Part shown: piece after piece, positions 1-8,899 of the stretch | Position numbering within the stretch: the first letter of the stretch is position 1 | How the letters are laid out: the number at the start of each line of letters is the position of its first letter | From: Proteobacteria bacterium SG_bin4 | GTDB taxonomy: Bacteria > Pseudomonadota > Gammaproteobacteria > Burkholderiales > Nitrosomonadaceae | DNA: 64,000 nt | Reading direction: 5' to 3' | Assembly: GCA_002083395.1 (NCBI GenBank) | Contig: LWDH01000006.1 | Coordinates: 1-64,000 of the forward strand | The notes under the pieces: model-generated | Databases searched by the model: none | What the model saw: the letters and a program-made list of their open reading frames with translations, nothing else | Told to the model about the DNA's origin: nothing | Made by a program: the position numbers and the translations under genes

Positions 1-59
1 TTTAAAAAATCAGGGGTTTTGCAAAGGTCTCGCTGAGAGTGACTGATTTTGGAAACGCC

Positions 60-776
60 ATGCCCCATGGAGTCATGCAGACGGATAATCAATTTTTAGT
101 AGCATTTTGCAATCGACTTGGTTACGCTTTTGGTGATTCAAAATTATTGCAAGCAGCATTAACCCATCGAAGTCACAGTACTCCTCATAATGAACGGCTC
201 GAGTTTTTAGGTGACGCGGTATTGAATTGCGCGATTGCTGGCTTGATCTATAAAAGCTTTCCGGATTTGCCGGAAGGGCATTTGTCACGGTTACGGGCAA
301 ATTTCGTCAATCAAGCGGCACTCTCCAATATTGCACTTAATCTGCAAATCGATAAGCTGATTAAACTGGGTGAGGGTGAATTAAGAAGCGGTGGAGCGCA
401 TCGTCCTTCGATTCTTGCGAATGCATTTGAAGCCGTCTTAGGTGCTATCTATCTGGATAGCGGTTTCGAGCAAGCGGAACAAGTTATTAGCATGCTGTAT
501 TTGCCGCTTTTCCAGAATATTGATCTGAAATCACAGGGTAAAGACCCCAAAACATTACTGCAAGAGCATCTCCAAAGCCGTAAATTGGCGTTACCGGAAT
601 ACAGCGTGGTATCAACAACTGGTAAAGCGCACAAACAAAAATTTCAAGTGGAATGTATGATCCCCTCGTTTAATATCAGAACGATTGGGGAAGGTGCAAG
701 CCGACGGGGCGCGGAGCAAGCGGCAGCCAAGTTAGCGTATGAAAAAATTTGCTTGCCGCATGAAAGCCAATTGTGA
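60..776 (+). CDS. rnc: Ribonuclease III
   Basis: Double-strand-specific endoribonuclease that processes rRNA precursors and structured mRNAs in the cytoplasm. The N-terminal half carries the RNase III signature NERLEFLGDAV and an acidic KDPKTLLQE stretch. The C-terminal third is a double-stranded-RNA-binding domain ending in the typical GEGASRRGAEQAAAK pattern. Size is normal for the family. The frame is open from a GTG at 39. I prefer ATG 60 because GGAA lies 5 nt upstream; ATG 75 would fit the E. coli N-terminus length but has poor ribosome-site spacing. era follows 46 nt later, the usual rnc-era pairing. Confidence 0.95.
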   Translation: MPHGVMQTDNQFLVAFCNRLGYAFGDSKLLQAALTHRSHSTPHNERLEFLGDAVLNCAIAGLIYKSFPDLPEGHLSRLRANFVNQAALSNIALNLQIDKLIKLGEGELRSGGAHRPSILANAFEAVLGAIYLDSGFEQAEQVISMLYLPLFQNIDLKSQGKDPKTLLQEHLQSRKLALPEYSVVSTTGKAHKQKFQVECMIPSFNIRTIGEGASRRGAEQAAAKLAYEKICLPHESQL

Positions 777-822
777 GGCGTTGCAGTTTTATAATACTGC
801 ACATTGAAAAAATTGTTCTCAA

Positions 823-1716
823 ATGACTAACGATACAGAGTTTCGTGCTGGTTACATCGCAATCATAGGCAGGCCGAATGTTGGCAAGTCAACTCTGTTG
901 AACAAGTTATTGCACCAGAAAATCAGCATCACATCCAGAAAAGCGCAAACCACACGTTTCCGAATTCATGGAATTCTAACGGATCAACAAACACAGTTTA
1001 TTTTTGTCGATACGCCAGGTTTTCAGACTCAGTATACTAATCGATTGAATACATTCATGAACCGGGTGGTGACACAAAGTGTGCAAAATGTTGATGTGAT
1101 ACTCTTCGTTATTGAAGCAATGCGCTTTGATCAAAGAGACCGTGATGCGCTCAAAATTTTGCCTGATAATATTCCCGTTATACTTGTGATTAATAAGATC
1201 GATAAGGTCTCGGATAAGAATCAGTTGCTGCCTTTTCTAAACAGTATGGCAGGAACTTTTAATTTTTCCACCATCATACCCATCAGTGCCGTGCATAAAA
1301 TTCAATTACCGGAATTGCTTAATACGATTCGCGGGTACTTGCCGGAAAAACAGGCTATTTATGAAAAAGATGACATAACCGATCGCAGCGAGCGATTCTT
1401 GGCCAGTGAGTTTATCCGCGAAAAGCTGTTTCGCTTGGTTGGCGATGAAATTCCTTATTCAACCAGCGTAGTGATCGATCAATTTAAAGTAGAAAATCAT
1501 CTGTACAAAATTTATGCCACAATTCTTGTCGATAAAGCTAATCAGAAGGCAATATTGATTGGAAAGAAGGGTGAAAAATTAAAACAAATTGCGACGGAAG
1601 CGCGCCAAGATATGGAACACTTGTTCAATGAAAAGGTGTATTTGGAAATTTGGGTAAAAGTTAGACACGGTTGGGTTGATAGTGAAGCCGTGCTAAAAAG
1701 TCTCGGGTACGAATGA
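823..1716 (+). CDS. era: GTPase Era
   Basis: Ribosome-assembly GTPase that binds the 3' end of 16S rRNA and helps 30S maturation. The GTPase domain shows the P-loop GRPNVGKS (residues 16-23), DTPG (63-66) and an NKID base-recognition motif near residue 124. The C-terminal KH domain carries GKKGEKL. Full length at 297 residues. It lies between rnc and pdxJ in one direction and is probably cotranscribed. Only 44 nt separate it from pdxJ, so recO, which often sits here in proteobacteria, is absent from this position. Confidence 0.96.
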   Translation: MTNDTEFRAGYIAIIGRPNVGKSTLLNKLLHQKISITSRKAQTTRFRIHGILTDQQTQFIFVDTPGFQTQYTNRLNTFMNRVVTQSVQNVDVILFVIEAMRFDQRDRDALKILPDNIPVILVINKIDKVSDKNQLLPFLNSMAGTFNFSTIIPISAVHKIQLPELLNTIRGYLPEKQAIYEKDDITDRSERFLASEFIREKLFRLVGDEIPYSTSVVIDQFKVENHLYKIYATILVDKANQKAILIGKKGEKLKQIATEARQDMEHLFNEKVYLEIWVKVRHGWVDSEAVLKSLGYE

Positions 1717-1760
1717 GGAAATAAGAGTGTTATCACAGGTAACTCGGAAAATGCAAAACC

Positions 1761-2486
1761 ATGATTGAACTGGGCGTCAATATTGACCATGTCGCAACGT
1801 TGCGGCAAGCACGTGGAACCACATATCCGGATCCGATCGCAGCGGCGTTGATTGCTGAAGCTGCTGGTGCGGATGCCATTACATTGCATTTGCGCGAAGA
1901 TCGGCGGCATATTCAGGATCGTGATGTGGAGATATTACGAGATCGATTAACGACCCGGATGAATCTGGAAAGCGCTGTTACCGATGAAATGATCGGCATA
2001 GCGCTAAGAATAAAACCTCATGATATTTGTCTGGTTCCGGAAAGGCGCGAAGAGTTAACGACAGAAGGCGGTCTTGATGTGATCCGGCATTTCGATCAAA
2101 TTAGACGGGCTTGTCTGCAATTAGGGAATGCGGGGGTACGGGTTTCGTTATTTATCAATGCGGATGCACAACAGATCGAGGCAGCCGCCCGCGCGGGCGC
2201 ACCGGCTATTGAAATTCATACGGGCAGTTATGCCGATTCGTCTACGGCTGAGCTGCAACAACTGCAATTTTCTGCAGTGCGGAAGGCAGTGGCGTTAGGA
2301 CTTGATTTGGGCTTAAAAGTCAATGCCGGTCATGGATTGCACTATGAAAATGTGCAAGCGATCGCTGCGATTTCCGGGATTTCCGAGTTAAATATCGGTC
2401 ACGCCATTGTAGCTCGGGCGATTTTTACCGGCTTCAAGCAGGCCGTTGAGGAAATGAAACAATTGATGATCGAGGCGCGGCAATGA
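1761..2486 (+). CDS. pdxJ: Pyridoxine 5'-phosphate synthase
   Basis: Condenses 1-deoxyxylulose 5-phosphate with 3-amino-2-oxopropyl phosphate in the last ring-forming step of DXP-dependent vitamin B6 synthesis. The start ELGVNIDHVATLRQARG and the internal HLREDRRHIQDRD are hallmark PdxJ sequences; GLKVNAGHGLHYENV forms the phosphate-binding end of the TIM barrel. At 241 residues it is the usual size. It overlaps acpS by 4 nt (ATGA), which implies translational coupling, and this pdxJ-acpS pairing is common in proteobacteria. Confidence 0.96.
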   Translation: MIELGVNIDHVATLRQARGTTYPDPIAAALIAEAAGADAITLHLREDRRHIQDRDVEILRDRLTTRMNLESAVTDEMIGIALRIKPHDICLVPERREELTTEGGLDVIRHFDQIRRACLQLGNAGVRVSLFINADAQQIEAAARAGAPAIEIHTGSYADSSTAELQQLQFSAVRKAVALGLDLGLKVNAGHGLHYENVQAIAAISGISELNIGHAIVARAIFTGFKQAVEEMKQLMIEARQ

Positions 2487-2860
2487 TCTATGGCATTGGG
2501 ACAGATATTGTCGAATCTGTCCGGATTGCTCAGTCGCTGGAACGTTATGGCGATCGCTTTGCCCGGCGCATATTAACGGATAGTGAGTGGCAGGAATACC
2601 ATAGCAGCAACAAACCGATCTCATTTCTGGCCAGCCGGTTCGCCGCCAAAGAAGCCTTATCCAAAGCAATGGGAACCGGACTTCGTCATCCGGTCAGTCT
2701 GACCTACATCACGATTAGTCATGATGACCTAGGCAAACCTTTTTTTCAATTTCATCCAGAACTCAATCAATTGATTTGTAATAAGGGCATTACCCATCAT
2801 CATCTTTCGATTAGTGACGAAATCAATCTGGTTTGCGCATTTGTAGTGCTGGAGAAGTAA
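2483..2860 (+). CDS. acpS: Holo-[acyl-carrier-protein] synthase
   Basis: Transfers 4'-phosphopantetheine from CoA to apo-ACP and so activates fatty-acid synthesis. The protein starts with MIYGIGTDIVES, whose Asp binds Mg, and has the second signature FLASRFAAKEALSKAMGTG with the metal-binding Glu. At 125 residues it is a complete small trimeric-type AcpS. The start overlaps the pdxJ stop and the next gene, nagZ, starts 2 nt after its stop. Confidence 0.95.
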   Translation: MIYGIGTDIVESVRIAQSLERYGDRFARRILTDSEWQEYHSSNKPISFLASRFAAKEALSKAMGTGLRHPVSLTYITISHDDLGKPFFQFHPELNQLICNKGITHHHLSISDEINLVCAFVVLEK

Positions 2861-2862
2861 TC

Positions 2863-3915
2863 GTGTCGCTCGGACCCGTCATGCTGGATGTTGCTGGTAC
2901 GGAATTGACCGAGGATGATATCAGAAGGCTGACTCATCCGCTCACCGGCGGCGTTATTCTTTTTACGCGCAATTTCGTCGATCATCGACAGCTGACCGAA
3001 TTAACCCGGCAAATTCATACCTTACGCAATCCTCATCTGCTGATTGCGGTTGATCATGAAGGCGGACGGGTGCAGCGTTTTCAACGAGATTTTACGCAAT
3101 TACCGGCTATGCGCGAGCTCGGAAAAGTGTGGGATAAACAACCTGCCAGAGCCCGGCATCTTGCTCGGCAAGTTGGTTATGTACTAGCCGCTGAGCTGAA
3201 TGCTTGCGGTGTCGATTTCAGTTTTACACCGGTATTGGATATCGATCATGGTCAGAGCAGTGTGATCGGAGATCGTGCTTTTCACAGCAATCCGCATGCC
3301 GTGTCGGATCTGGCGCATCAACTGATGCTGGGACTTAAGCAAGGCGGTATGTTGGCAATCGGCAAGCATTTTCCGGGACATGGTTATATTCACGCCGACA
3401 CTCATCTCGAAAAAGCAGTGGATCAACGTTGTTATAGCGAGATCGAAGCAAATGATTTGATCCCGTTTCAACATCTGATCGATAGCGGCATTGCCGGCAT
3501 CATGTCGGCTCATGTAATTTATACGGAAATCGACCCCAGTCCGGCCGGTTTTTCTAAAATCTGGTTACAAAAAATTTTACGAACGACATTGGGATTTGAC
3601 GGATGCATTTTTAGTGACGATCTCAACATGCGCGGCGCAGGAATGCCCCTCGATTCGATGTTGTTACGAGCGCAGACCGCTTTGACTGCAGGATGCGACA
3701 TGATATTGGTGTGCAATAACCCGGCAGGCGCGGACGAAGTGCTAAACGGGTTGTGCTGGGAGATGCCAGCGGCTAGTTTGGCTCGGTTGGCGCGTTTGCA
3801 TGCAAAAAAACAAACCGGTTCCATGACGAAGCTGCGTGAACGAGGGGATTATGTGCAAGCAGTTCGGGAAATCAGCGCTATCGGGAACGAACCGGGTGAT
3901 TTACCCTTACAGTAG
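2863..3915 (+). CDS. nagZ: Beta-N-acetylhexosaminidase (GH3)
   Basis: Cytoplasmic GH3 glucosaminidase that removes GlcNAc from anhydro-muropeptides during cell-wall recycling. It matches the NagZ pattern: GPVMLDVAG at the start, VDHEGGRVQRF, KHFPGHG with the general acid-base His loop, and FSDDLNM with the nucleophile Asp. The frame opens at 2833, but GTG 2863 is chosen because GGAG lies 8 nt upstream and the family starts right at this point. It is the last gene of the rnc-to-nagZ run. Confidence 0.94.
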   Translation: MSLGPVMLDVAGTELTEDDIRRLTHPLTGGVILFTRNFVDHRQLTELTRQIHTLRNPHLLIAVDHEGGRVQRFQRDFTQLPAMRELGKVWDKQPARARHLARQVGYVLAAELNACGVDFSFTPVLDIDHGQSSVIGDRAFHSNPHAVSDLAHQLMLGLKQGGMLAIGKHFPGHGYIHADTHLEKAVDQRCYSEIEANDLIPFQHLIDSGIAGIMSAHVIYTEIDPSPAGFSKIWLQKILRTTLGFDGCIFSDDLNMRGAGMPLDSMLLRAQTALTAGCDMILVCNNPAGADEVLNGLCWEMPAASLARLARLHAKKQTGSMTKLRERGDYVQAVREISAIGNEPGDLPLQ

Positions 3916-3965
3916 TGCTTCAGCAAAAAAATAAATGAAACAGCCGCTCTGTAACCGTATCCTTT

Positions 3966-3993
3966 TTGCTTTAGAATTACCTTTTTATATGAT
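3966..3993 (+). promoter_or_regulatory. Predicted sigma-70 promoter of lpdA
   Basis: TTGCTT at 3966-3971 and TATGAT at 3988-3993 are separated by 16 nt. A start site near 4000 would leave a very short leader before the lpdA ATG at 4012, whose ribosome site is AGGA. Prediction from sequence only. Confidence 0.45.
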
Positions 3994-4011
3994 ATTTACG
4001 CAGGATGAATT

Positions 4012-5472
4012 ATGTCAGAAACATTTGATGTCGCAGTTATTGGTGCAGGCCCTGGTGGTTATGTTGCAGCAATTCGGGCTGCGCAGCTTGGGCTGAATAC
4101 AATTTGCATTGATGAATGGAAGAACTCAAAGGGAAAACCAAGTCTTGGTGGCACTTGCCTGAATGTTGGTTGCATCCCTTCCAAGGCGTTATTAGAGTCT
4201 TCGGAAAAATTTTTTCAGATTCAGCATAAAGTTTCCGCGCATGGGATTACCGCCCAGCAGGTTGCAGCGGATATTCCCGTAATGATCGCGCGCAAAGACA
4301 AGATCGTTACAACGTTTACAACCGGTATCGCATCGCTCTTCAAAAAAAATAAAGTGAGATCCATGCATGGACGCGGAACGCTGCTGCAGCGTGACGCATC
4401 GGCTAATCTCTGGTCGATTAAGGTTGATGACAATGGTGCGGTGGAAACGATTCAGGCGAAACACGTGATCGTGGCCACCGGCTCGACACCGAGACCGCTG
4501 CCTTTTGCACCCATCGACAATGCCATGGTTCTGGATAACGCCGGTGCGCTCGCGTTAACGGAAGTGCCCAAGCGATTGGGTGTCATCGGTGCGGGGGTGA
4601 TCGGCTTGGAGATGGGCAGCGTGTGGCGCCGCCTTGGTTCGGAAGTGACAATTCTGGAAGCCATGCCGGGTTTTCTGATGGCGGCGGATGAACAAATCGC
4701 CAAGGAAGCCAAGAGCTTGTTTGCAAAAGAACCGGGGTTGCAAATAAACACCGGCATCAATATCAACTCGGTAAAGCTTTCAGAGGATTCCGTTGTGGTG
4801 AGCTATAGCGATGCCAATAATCAGGAACAGCATCTGGAAGTTGACAAATTAATCGTTGCGATTGGCCGGATTCCGAATACCTCTGGTTTAGGTGCTAAAG
4901 AAGCGGGCTTGGCTCTGGATGATCGCGGGTTTATCGTCGTCGACGATTATTGCCGCACCAGCTTGACGCACGTGTATGCGGTGGGCGATGTGGTGCGCGG
5001 ACCGATGCTGGCGCATAAGGCATCCGAAGAAGGTGTGGCGGTCGCGGAAATGATTCATCAGATTGAACAAGGACAAACAAATCCGCATGAAACAGTGGAT
5101 TTTAATACCATTCCCTGGGTGATATATACCGCTCCGGAAATAGCCTGGGTAGGTAAGAATGAGCAAGAACTAAAAGCAGCGGGTATTGCTTATAAAGCCG
5201 GTCAATTTCCTTTTATGGCCAATGGCCGCGCCCGGGCGATGGGTGAGGCGGTTGGTTTTATCAAAGTACTGGCGGATGAGCAAACGGATCGAATATTGGG
5301 GGTTCATATGATTGGTCCGCATGTTTCAGAGCTGATTACTGAAGCGGTAGTCGCAATGAAATTCTCGGCCAGCAGCGAAGACATCGCTTGTATTGTACAT
5401 GCGCACCCATCGTTATCCGAGGTCTTTCACGAAGCAGCCCTTGGCGTGGATAAACGCTCTTTGCACATTTAA
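4012..5472 (+). CDS. lpdA: Dihydrolipoyl dehydrogenase (E3)
   Basis: FAD enzyme that reoxidises lipoamide in 2-oxoacid dehydrogenase complexes and the glycine cleavage system. The FAD-binding GAGPGG is at residues 11-16, the redox disulfide is C49/C54 in GGTCLNVGCIPSK, a second Rossmann GAGVIGLEMGS binds NAD, and HAHPSLSEVFHEA near the C-terminus gives the catalytic His-Glu pair. Complete at 486 residues. It has no E1 or E2 genes beside it and appears to be transcribed alone from its own promoter, so it may serve several complexes or be a second copy. Confidence 0.95.
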   Translation: MSETFDVAVIGAGPGGYVAAIRAAQLGLNTICIDEWKNSKGKPSLGGTCLNVGCIPSKALLESSEKFFQIQHKVSAHGITAQQVAADIPVMIARKDKIVTTFTTGIASLFKKNKVRSMHGRGTLLQRDASANLWSIKVDDNGAVETIQAKHVIVATGSTPRPLPFAPIDNAMVLDNAGALALTEVPKRLGVIGAGVIGLEMGSVWRRLGSEVTILEAMPGFLMAADEQIAKEAKSLFAKEPGLQINTGININSVKLSEDSVVVSYSDANNQEQHLEVDKLIVAIGRIPNTSGLGAKEAGLALDDRGFIVVDDYCRTSLTHVYAVGDVVRGPMLAHKASEEGVAVAEMIHQIEQGQTNPHETVDFNTIPWVIYTAPEIAWVGKNEQELKAAGIAYKAGQFPFMANGRARAMGEAVGFIKVLADEQTDRILGVHMIGPHVSELITEAVVAMKFSASSEDIACIVHAHPSLSEVFHEAALGVDKRSLHI

Positions 5473-5678
5473 GGTAAACACCGGGCGAATCTTGCACACG
5501 CTTGTCTGAGCTTGATGATGCTGGTTTGCTTAGTGAAATGCTTGATGAACTGGTTGCACGAGCGGATTGCTTTATTTGCGCGGAACTCGCATCCTTATTT
5601 ATCGGATTGATATGATTAGGTTGCGGTGTTCCGGGCGTTTCGCGCTTACATTCGCCGTATCGATCGATGTTTCTTAGC

Positions 5679-6125
5679 TTAGAAGCATTTGGCTTTATCC
5701 GGATCAACGCTGCAAGACCAACGCAGATGGTGCATGCCCGCAGATTTATTGGCAAGGTAATCGGCTCTTAGGTGTTTGTTTTGCTCGGTCGTTAATGAAG
5801 CTTTTTCAGGGATATACTTTTCCTGACTCCAGAACCGGATCCGGCAAAATTCATCGTCAGGGCGGCAGAGTCTGTTGATAGCGGCGCTGTAAACGGTTTT
5901 GTCGGTGTAGACGGCATGATCAACGAGCACCATGTGTACAAATTTCCCGGAATTGCCCATTTCAAGACTGCGGATGAGTTGCCATCCGATGCCGCTCTCC
6001 TGTTTCGTGGCTGATGTATCTTGCGCCGCCGCATCGTGATCATGATCTTCGCCTTCATGCGCTGAGATGCTGCATGGCAGCGTGAAGATGGCGATAAAAA
6101 ACATACTGATTACTAGTTTACGCAT
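5679..6125 (-). CDS. Small secreted protein, unknown function
   Basis: I do not recognise this family. The 148-residue product starts with a clear signal peptide (MRKLVISMFFIAIFTLPCSISA), so it is probably periplasmic. The mature N-terminus is rich in His and acidic residues (HEGEDHDHD), which could bind metal, though that is only a suggestion. The body has paired Cys (LCRPDDEFC and a Cys pair near the C-terminus) that could form disulfides. AGGAGA lies just upstream of the start. It is a single gene converging on lpdA; the 206 nt between them holds a stop-bounded coding-like stretch without a start, not called as a gene. Confidence 0.75.
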   Translation of the reverse strand: MRKLVISMFFIAIFTLPCSISAHEGEDHDHDAAAQDTSATKQESGIGWQLIRSLEMGNSGKFVHMVLVDHAVYTDKTVYSAAINRLCRPDDEFCRIRFWSQEKYIPEKASLTTEQNKHLRADYLANKSAGMHHLRWSCSVDPDKAKCF

Positions 6126-6579
6126 AAGTTCTCCTGGTGGTTTGCAATTAATTTCTTTAATTCAGTGTGTTGTATTCCAAAGTTGTTCTTTAACCTGGAT
6201 AACGCTGACAGCCGCGCAGTATACTCGAAAATCCGATTTTGGACATTATGACTAGGACTAGAACAAATAAGATATGAATACGCGGCTATGCAGAATCGAG
6301 GACAGGGTGTGCGAACTATTATCAGATTTTTTCCAAAAAAATTTTATTGCATGATTGGGGCGAAATGAAAAAAGAGCAGACTTCATGGATGTTTAATAAC
6401 CGTGCTGGTGCTGCCATTGGTCTGATTGACACTAGGTCACCAGAATAATGGATAGATTATTGAATCTGACATGCGTATGAGGTTGATTTGGTATACTTTC
6501 GGTGTCAACAGTTTATTATTCTCCAGTCATGGCAATAAAATCTGGATGCTGTCACCTAAAGCTTTTATCAGGCACGTTT
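6126..6579. other. Intergenic region between divergent genes
   Basis: This stretch separates the divergent secreted-protein gene and the lipase gene and must hold both promoters. A TTGACA at 6426-6431 is a possible -35 element for the lipase, but no convincing -10 follows at the right distance. I see no RNA gene and no conserved small open frame. Confidence 0.4.
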
Positions 6580-7809
6580 ATGAGAAATTGGCTTTTATAT
6601 TCATTACGATTCATATTTTTTGCATTTTTCCTGTTTACAACCTCGGCCGTACGGGCCATGCCGGAAGATTGCAAAAACTTAACCGCGACTGCGGCTTTTT
6701 TTGAATCCAGCGGACTGGTCTGCTTAAAAAACATCAAAGTAACGGATGCATCGGGTGAGCAATTCTATAAAGCTGCATTACAGTGGCTGGGTGCTGAGAA
6801 TCCCAAGCAGTTTAAGTTGCTCAGCGTGGCGTTTGATGAGGGTCCTGGTGTGAATAATCCAACCTTTTCAATGGTTAACGGTGTCCTGAGGCTACCCAGA
6901 ATTGACGTGCCTAAGCTGTATGGAACCGAACGTTTTGACGTCAGCCTGAATTGGGTAAAGGAAGCGGATGATGACGTGGTTTCAGCATTTGAACTAATAA
7001 CCGTCGCGCTGTATAACAATCCTGAATATGTCCCAAATGTCACCTGGAAGCCTTATGGAATGCTGCTCTCGAGCGAACGGCGTGCGGTAGATTTGATGGT
7101 CAGGTCGATACCATTCGCGCAACTTGCCGATGCAATCTATGATTTTGATAATGCCAAGGTGGGTTCTTGGGACTTGATTGAATCCATCGGTAAAAGCTCC
7201 GGAATGGACGCCGGTGTTTTCAGGAATCGCGATACCAATGAATTGGCGTTAGTATTCCGAGGGACTGAGACCTGCAATTTTCCTTGTTCATTTAAAGAAC
7301 TGGAGGATACCACCCGCGATGCCTTGGCGGATGCCGCGATAGGAATTGGCAGAGTGAGTGACCAATTTAAGGATGCCTTTAATTTTGCGCAAAGTATGAT
7401 TCGAAAATATCCGGGCGCCAAATTTACCGTAGCGGGTCATTCATTAGGCGGCGGATTGGCGCAAGCGGTGGGCGCTACATTGGGTCTGGAGACGTTTGCA
7501 TTTAATTCTTCGCCGGTTCCGGATCATTTTTTCGATACTTACAGAATCACCCTTCCTTACGAAGAACTGGAGGATTTGATTTACGTAATAGCGGATGTGC
7601 ATGATCCGGTATCGAATACCAATGAAACCAGGGATATCTATCTGGATTCCCATCATGTGACACCTCTGATTCAATTCAATTTCGATTTGAAGGAAATGCT
7701 GACCAGCCGCAAGGTGGATCTGGAAGATTTACGCTTCGACCGGCACAGCATTACGCGGCTGACTAATAATGCTATGACACTGATGAATTTGTACCGGGAT
7801 GGCTGGTAA
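6580..7809 (+). CDS. Secreted class-3-type lipase/esterase
   Basis: Probable exported serine lipase. The nucleophile elbow GHSLGGG follows a predicted strand (FTVAG), the classic lipase class 3 arrangement. ELALVFRGTE upstream resembles the oxyanion strand of that family. The later Asp in ADVHDPVSN and the His in DRHSIT are plausible triad members. The frame is open from 6502, but ATG 6580 begins a typical signal peptide (MRNWLLYSLRF followed by a hydrophobic run ending SAVRA). The mature N-terminus has a Cys pair. Substrate unknown. A weak 6-bp hairpin at 7835-7850 follows the stop. Confidence 0.8.
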   Translation: MRNWLLYSLRFIFFAFFLFTTSAVRAMPEDCKNLTATAAFFESSGLVCLKNIKVTDASGEQFYKAALQWLGAENPKQFKLLSVAFDEGPGVNNPTFSMVNGVLRLPRIDVPKLYGTERFDVSLNWVKEADDDVVSAFELITVALYNNPEYVPNVTWKPYGMLLSSERRAVDLMVRSIPFAQLADAIYDFDNAKVGSWDLIESIGKSSGMDAGVFRNRDTNELALVFRGTETCNFPCSFKELEDTTRDALADAAIGIGRVSDQFKDAFNFAQSMIRKYPGAKFTVAGHSLGGGLAQAVGATLGLETFAFNSSPVPDHFFDTYRITLPYEELEDLIYVIADVHDPVSNTNETRDIYLDSHHVTPLIQFNFDLKEMLTSRKVDLEDLRFDRHSITRLTNNAMTLMNLYRDGW

Positions 7810-8025
7810 ACTGGGATCGGAGACTAAACTTCCGATGCCGGTATCGGCATAGCCGGCTCAAGGTGAACTTTTCTAGGACAATTATTCGTATTTTTAACTG
7901 CTAATTCGAGGATCGATTAAATGGAGCAATCTACTTCTTGATTTTTATATATTACGCCCATATTAAGTAAATTATTGTAAGGGGCCTCAACAATCAAAGT
8001 TTCTAATAAAACGAGGCATGTTTCT

Positions 8026-8065
8026 GTACCAATACGATTCGAAAAAAAATTGCGAATCCTGGTAC
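8026..8065 (+). promoter_or_regulatory. Leader hairpin upstream of the AmmeMemoRadiSam operon
   Basis: Two nested perfect 6-bp arms, GTACCA/TGGTAC outside and GATTCG/CGAATC inside, with an A-rich loop, lie 40 nt before the first gene. It is not followed by a T run on the + strand, so it looks more like an operator or structured leader than a terminator. Function not known. Confidence 0.4.
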
Positions 8066-8105
8066 GTGAAAGTTTTATTTCGAATTTGAGTTTTGTGGAG
8101 GTTCA

Positions 8106-8888
8106 ATGGCAATGATTCGTTCACCTGCTGTTGCAGGTTTGTTTTATCCCGCAGATATTCAGGAATTGCAGCATGATGTGCAGCAATTCCTGTCACACGC
8201 AAGATTTCACGACACTAAACCTAAAGCATTGATTGTTCCCCACGCGGGATATATGTATTCCGGCGCTATCGCGGCTACGGCTTACGCTAGCTTGAAAGCA
8301 ATTGCGGATCGGATTCAACGAGTCGTATTGCTCGGACCAGTCCATCGGGTCGCGATTTACGGCCTGGCGCTGCCAAGCGTGGATGTTTTTGCGACGCCAT
8401 TAGGCCGTGTGCAACTGGACACCAAATTGATTCAAGAGATTGCGCATTTACCGCAAATATCGGTGAGTGATGCGGCGCATGCGCTGGAGCATTCTCTGGA
8501 GGTGCAATTGCCTTTTTTGCAAAGCGTACTGGGTGAATTCGTTCTATTGCCGCTAGCGGTTGGCATGACATCGGCGGAAGCAGTGGCTGAAGTGCTGGAG
8601 CAAGTGTGGGGCGGCGAGGAAACATTGATCGTTATCAGTTCCGATTTGTCGCATTATTTGCCTTATGTCCAGGCGCAGCAAGTGGATTATGAAACGGTTC
8701 AGTCGATTCTGCAATTCGGACAACCCATTGAGCAAGCGCAGGCGTGTGGCAATATCGCAATTAATGGTTTGATCCTGACGGCGCAGAAATATCATTTGAA
8801 GCCGCAACTATTGGATTTGAGAAATTCCGGGGATACCGCAGGATCGCGGGATCAAGTGGTTGGTTATGCAGCCATTACGTTTAGCTGA
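8106..8888 (+). CDS. amrB: AmmeMemoRadiSam system protein B (Memo family)
   Basis: Memo-like protein related to extradiol dioxygenases. Metal-binding candidates are in PHAGYMYSG, GPVHR, LEHSLEVQLPFL and SSDLSHYLPY, all hallmark Memo blocks, and the 260-residue length is normal. GGAGG lies shortly before the ATG. It is the first gene of a four-gene operon and its TGA overlaps a possible ATG of the next gene. The trio is conserved in many bacteria and archaea. Its chemistry is not firmly known to me; human MEMO1 has been linked to redox and iron or copper handling. Confidence 0.92.
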   Translation: MAMIRSPAVAGLFYPADIQELQHDVQQFLSHARFHDTKPKALIVPHAGYMYSGAIAATAYASLKAIADRIQRVVLLGPVHRVAIYGLALPSVDVFATPLGRVQLDTKLIQEIAHLPQISVSDAAHALEHSLEVQLPFLQSVLGEFVLLPLAVGMTSAEAVAEVLEQVWGGEETLIVISSDLSHYLPYVQAQQVDYETVQSILQFGQPIEQAQACGNIAINGLILTAQKYHLKPQLLDLRNSGDTAGSRDQVVGYAAITFS

Positions 8889-8899
8889 TGGAGGGCAAC

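Noticed and set aside
5481..5615. Stop-bounded frame of about 40 codons after lpdA with a protein-like composition.
   Set aside because: It follows a stop directly and has no start codon near its beginning or ribosome site; it may be a remnant but no family pattern could be recognised.
6067..6255. Open frame on the + strand opposite the small secreted protein's 5' end.
   Set aside because: It overlaps a better-supported gene with a signal peptide and ribosome site and shows no family features of its own.
7835..7850. ATGCCG/CGGCAT hairpin after the lipase gene.
   Set aside because: The stem is only 6 bp and no T run follows, so it is too weak to call a terminator.
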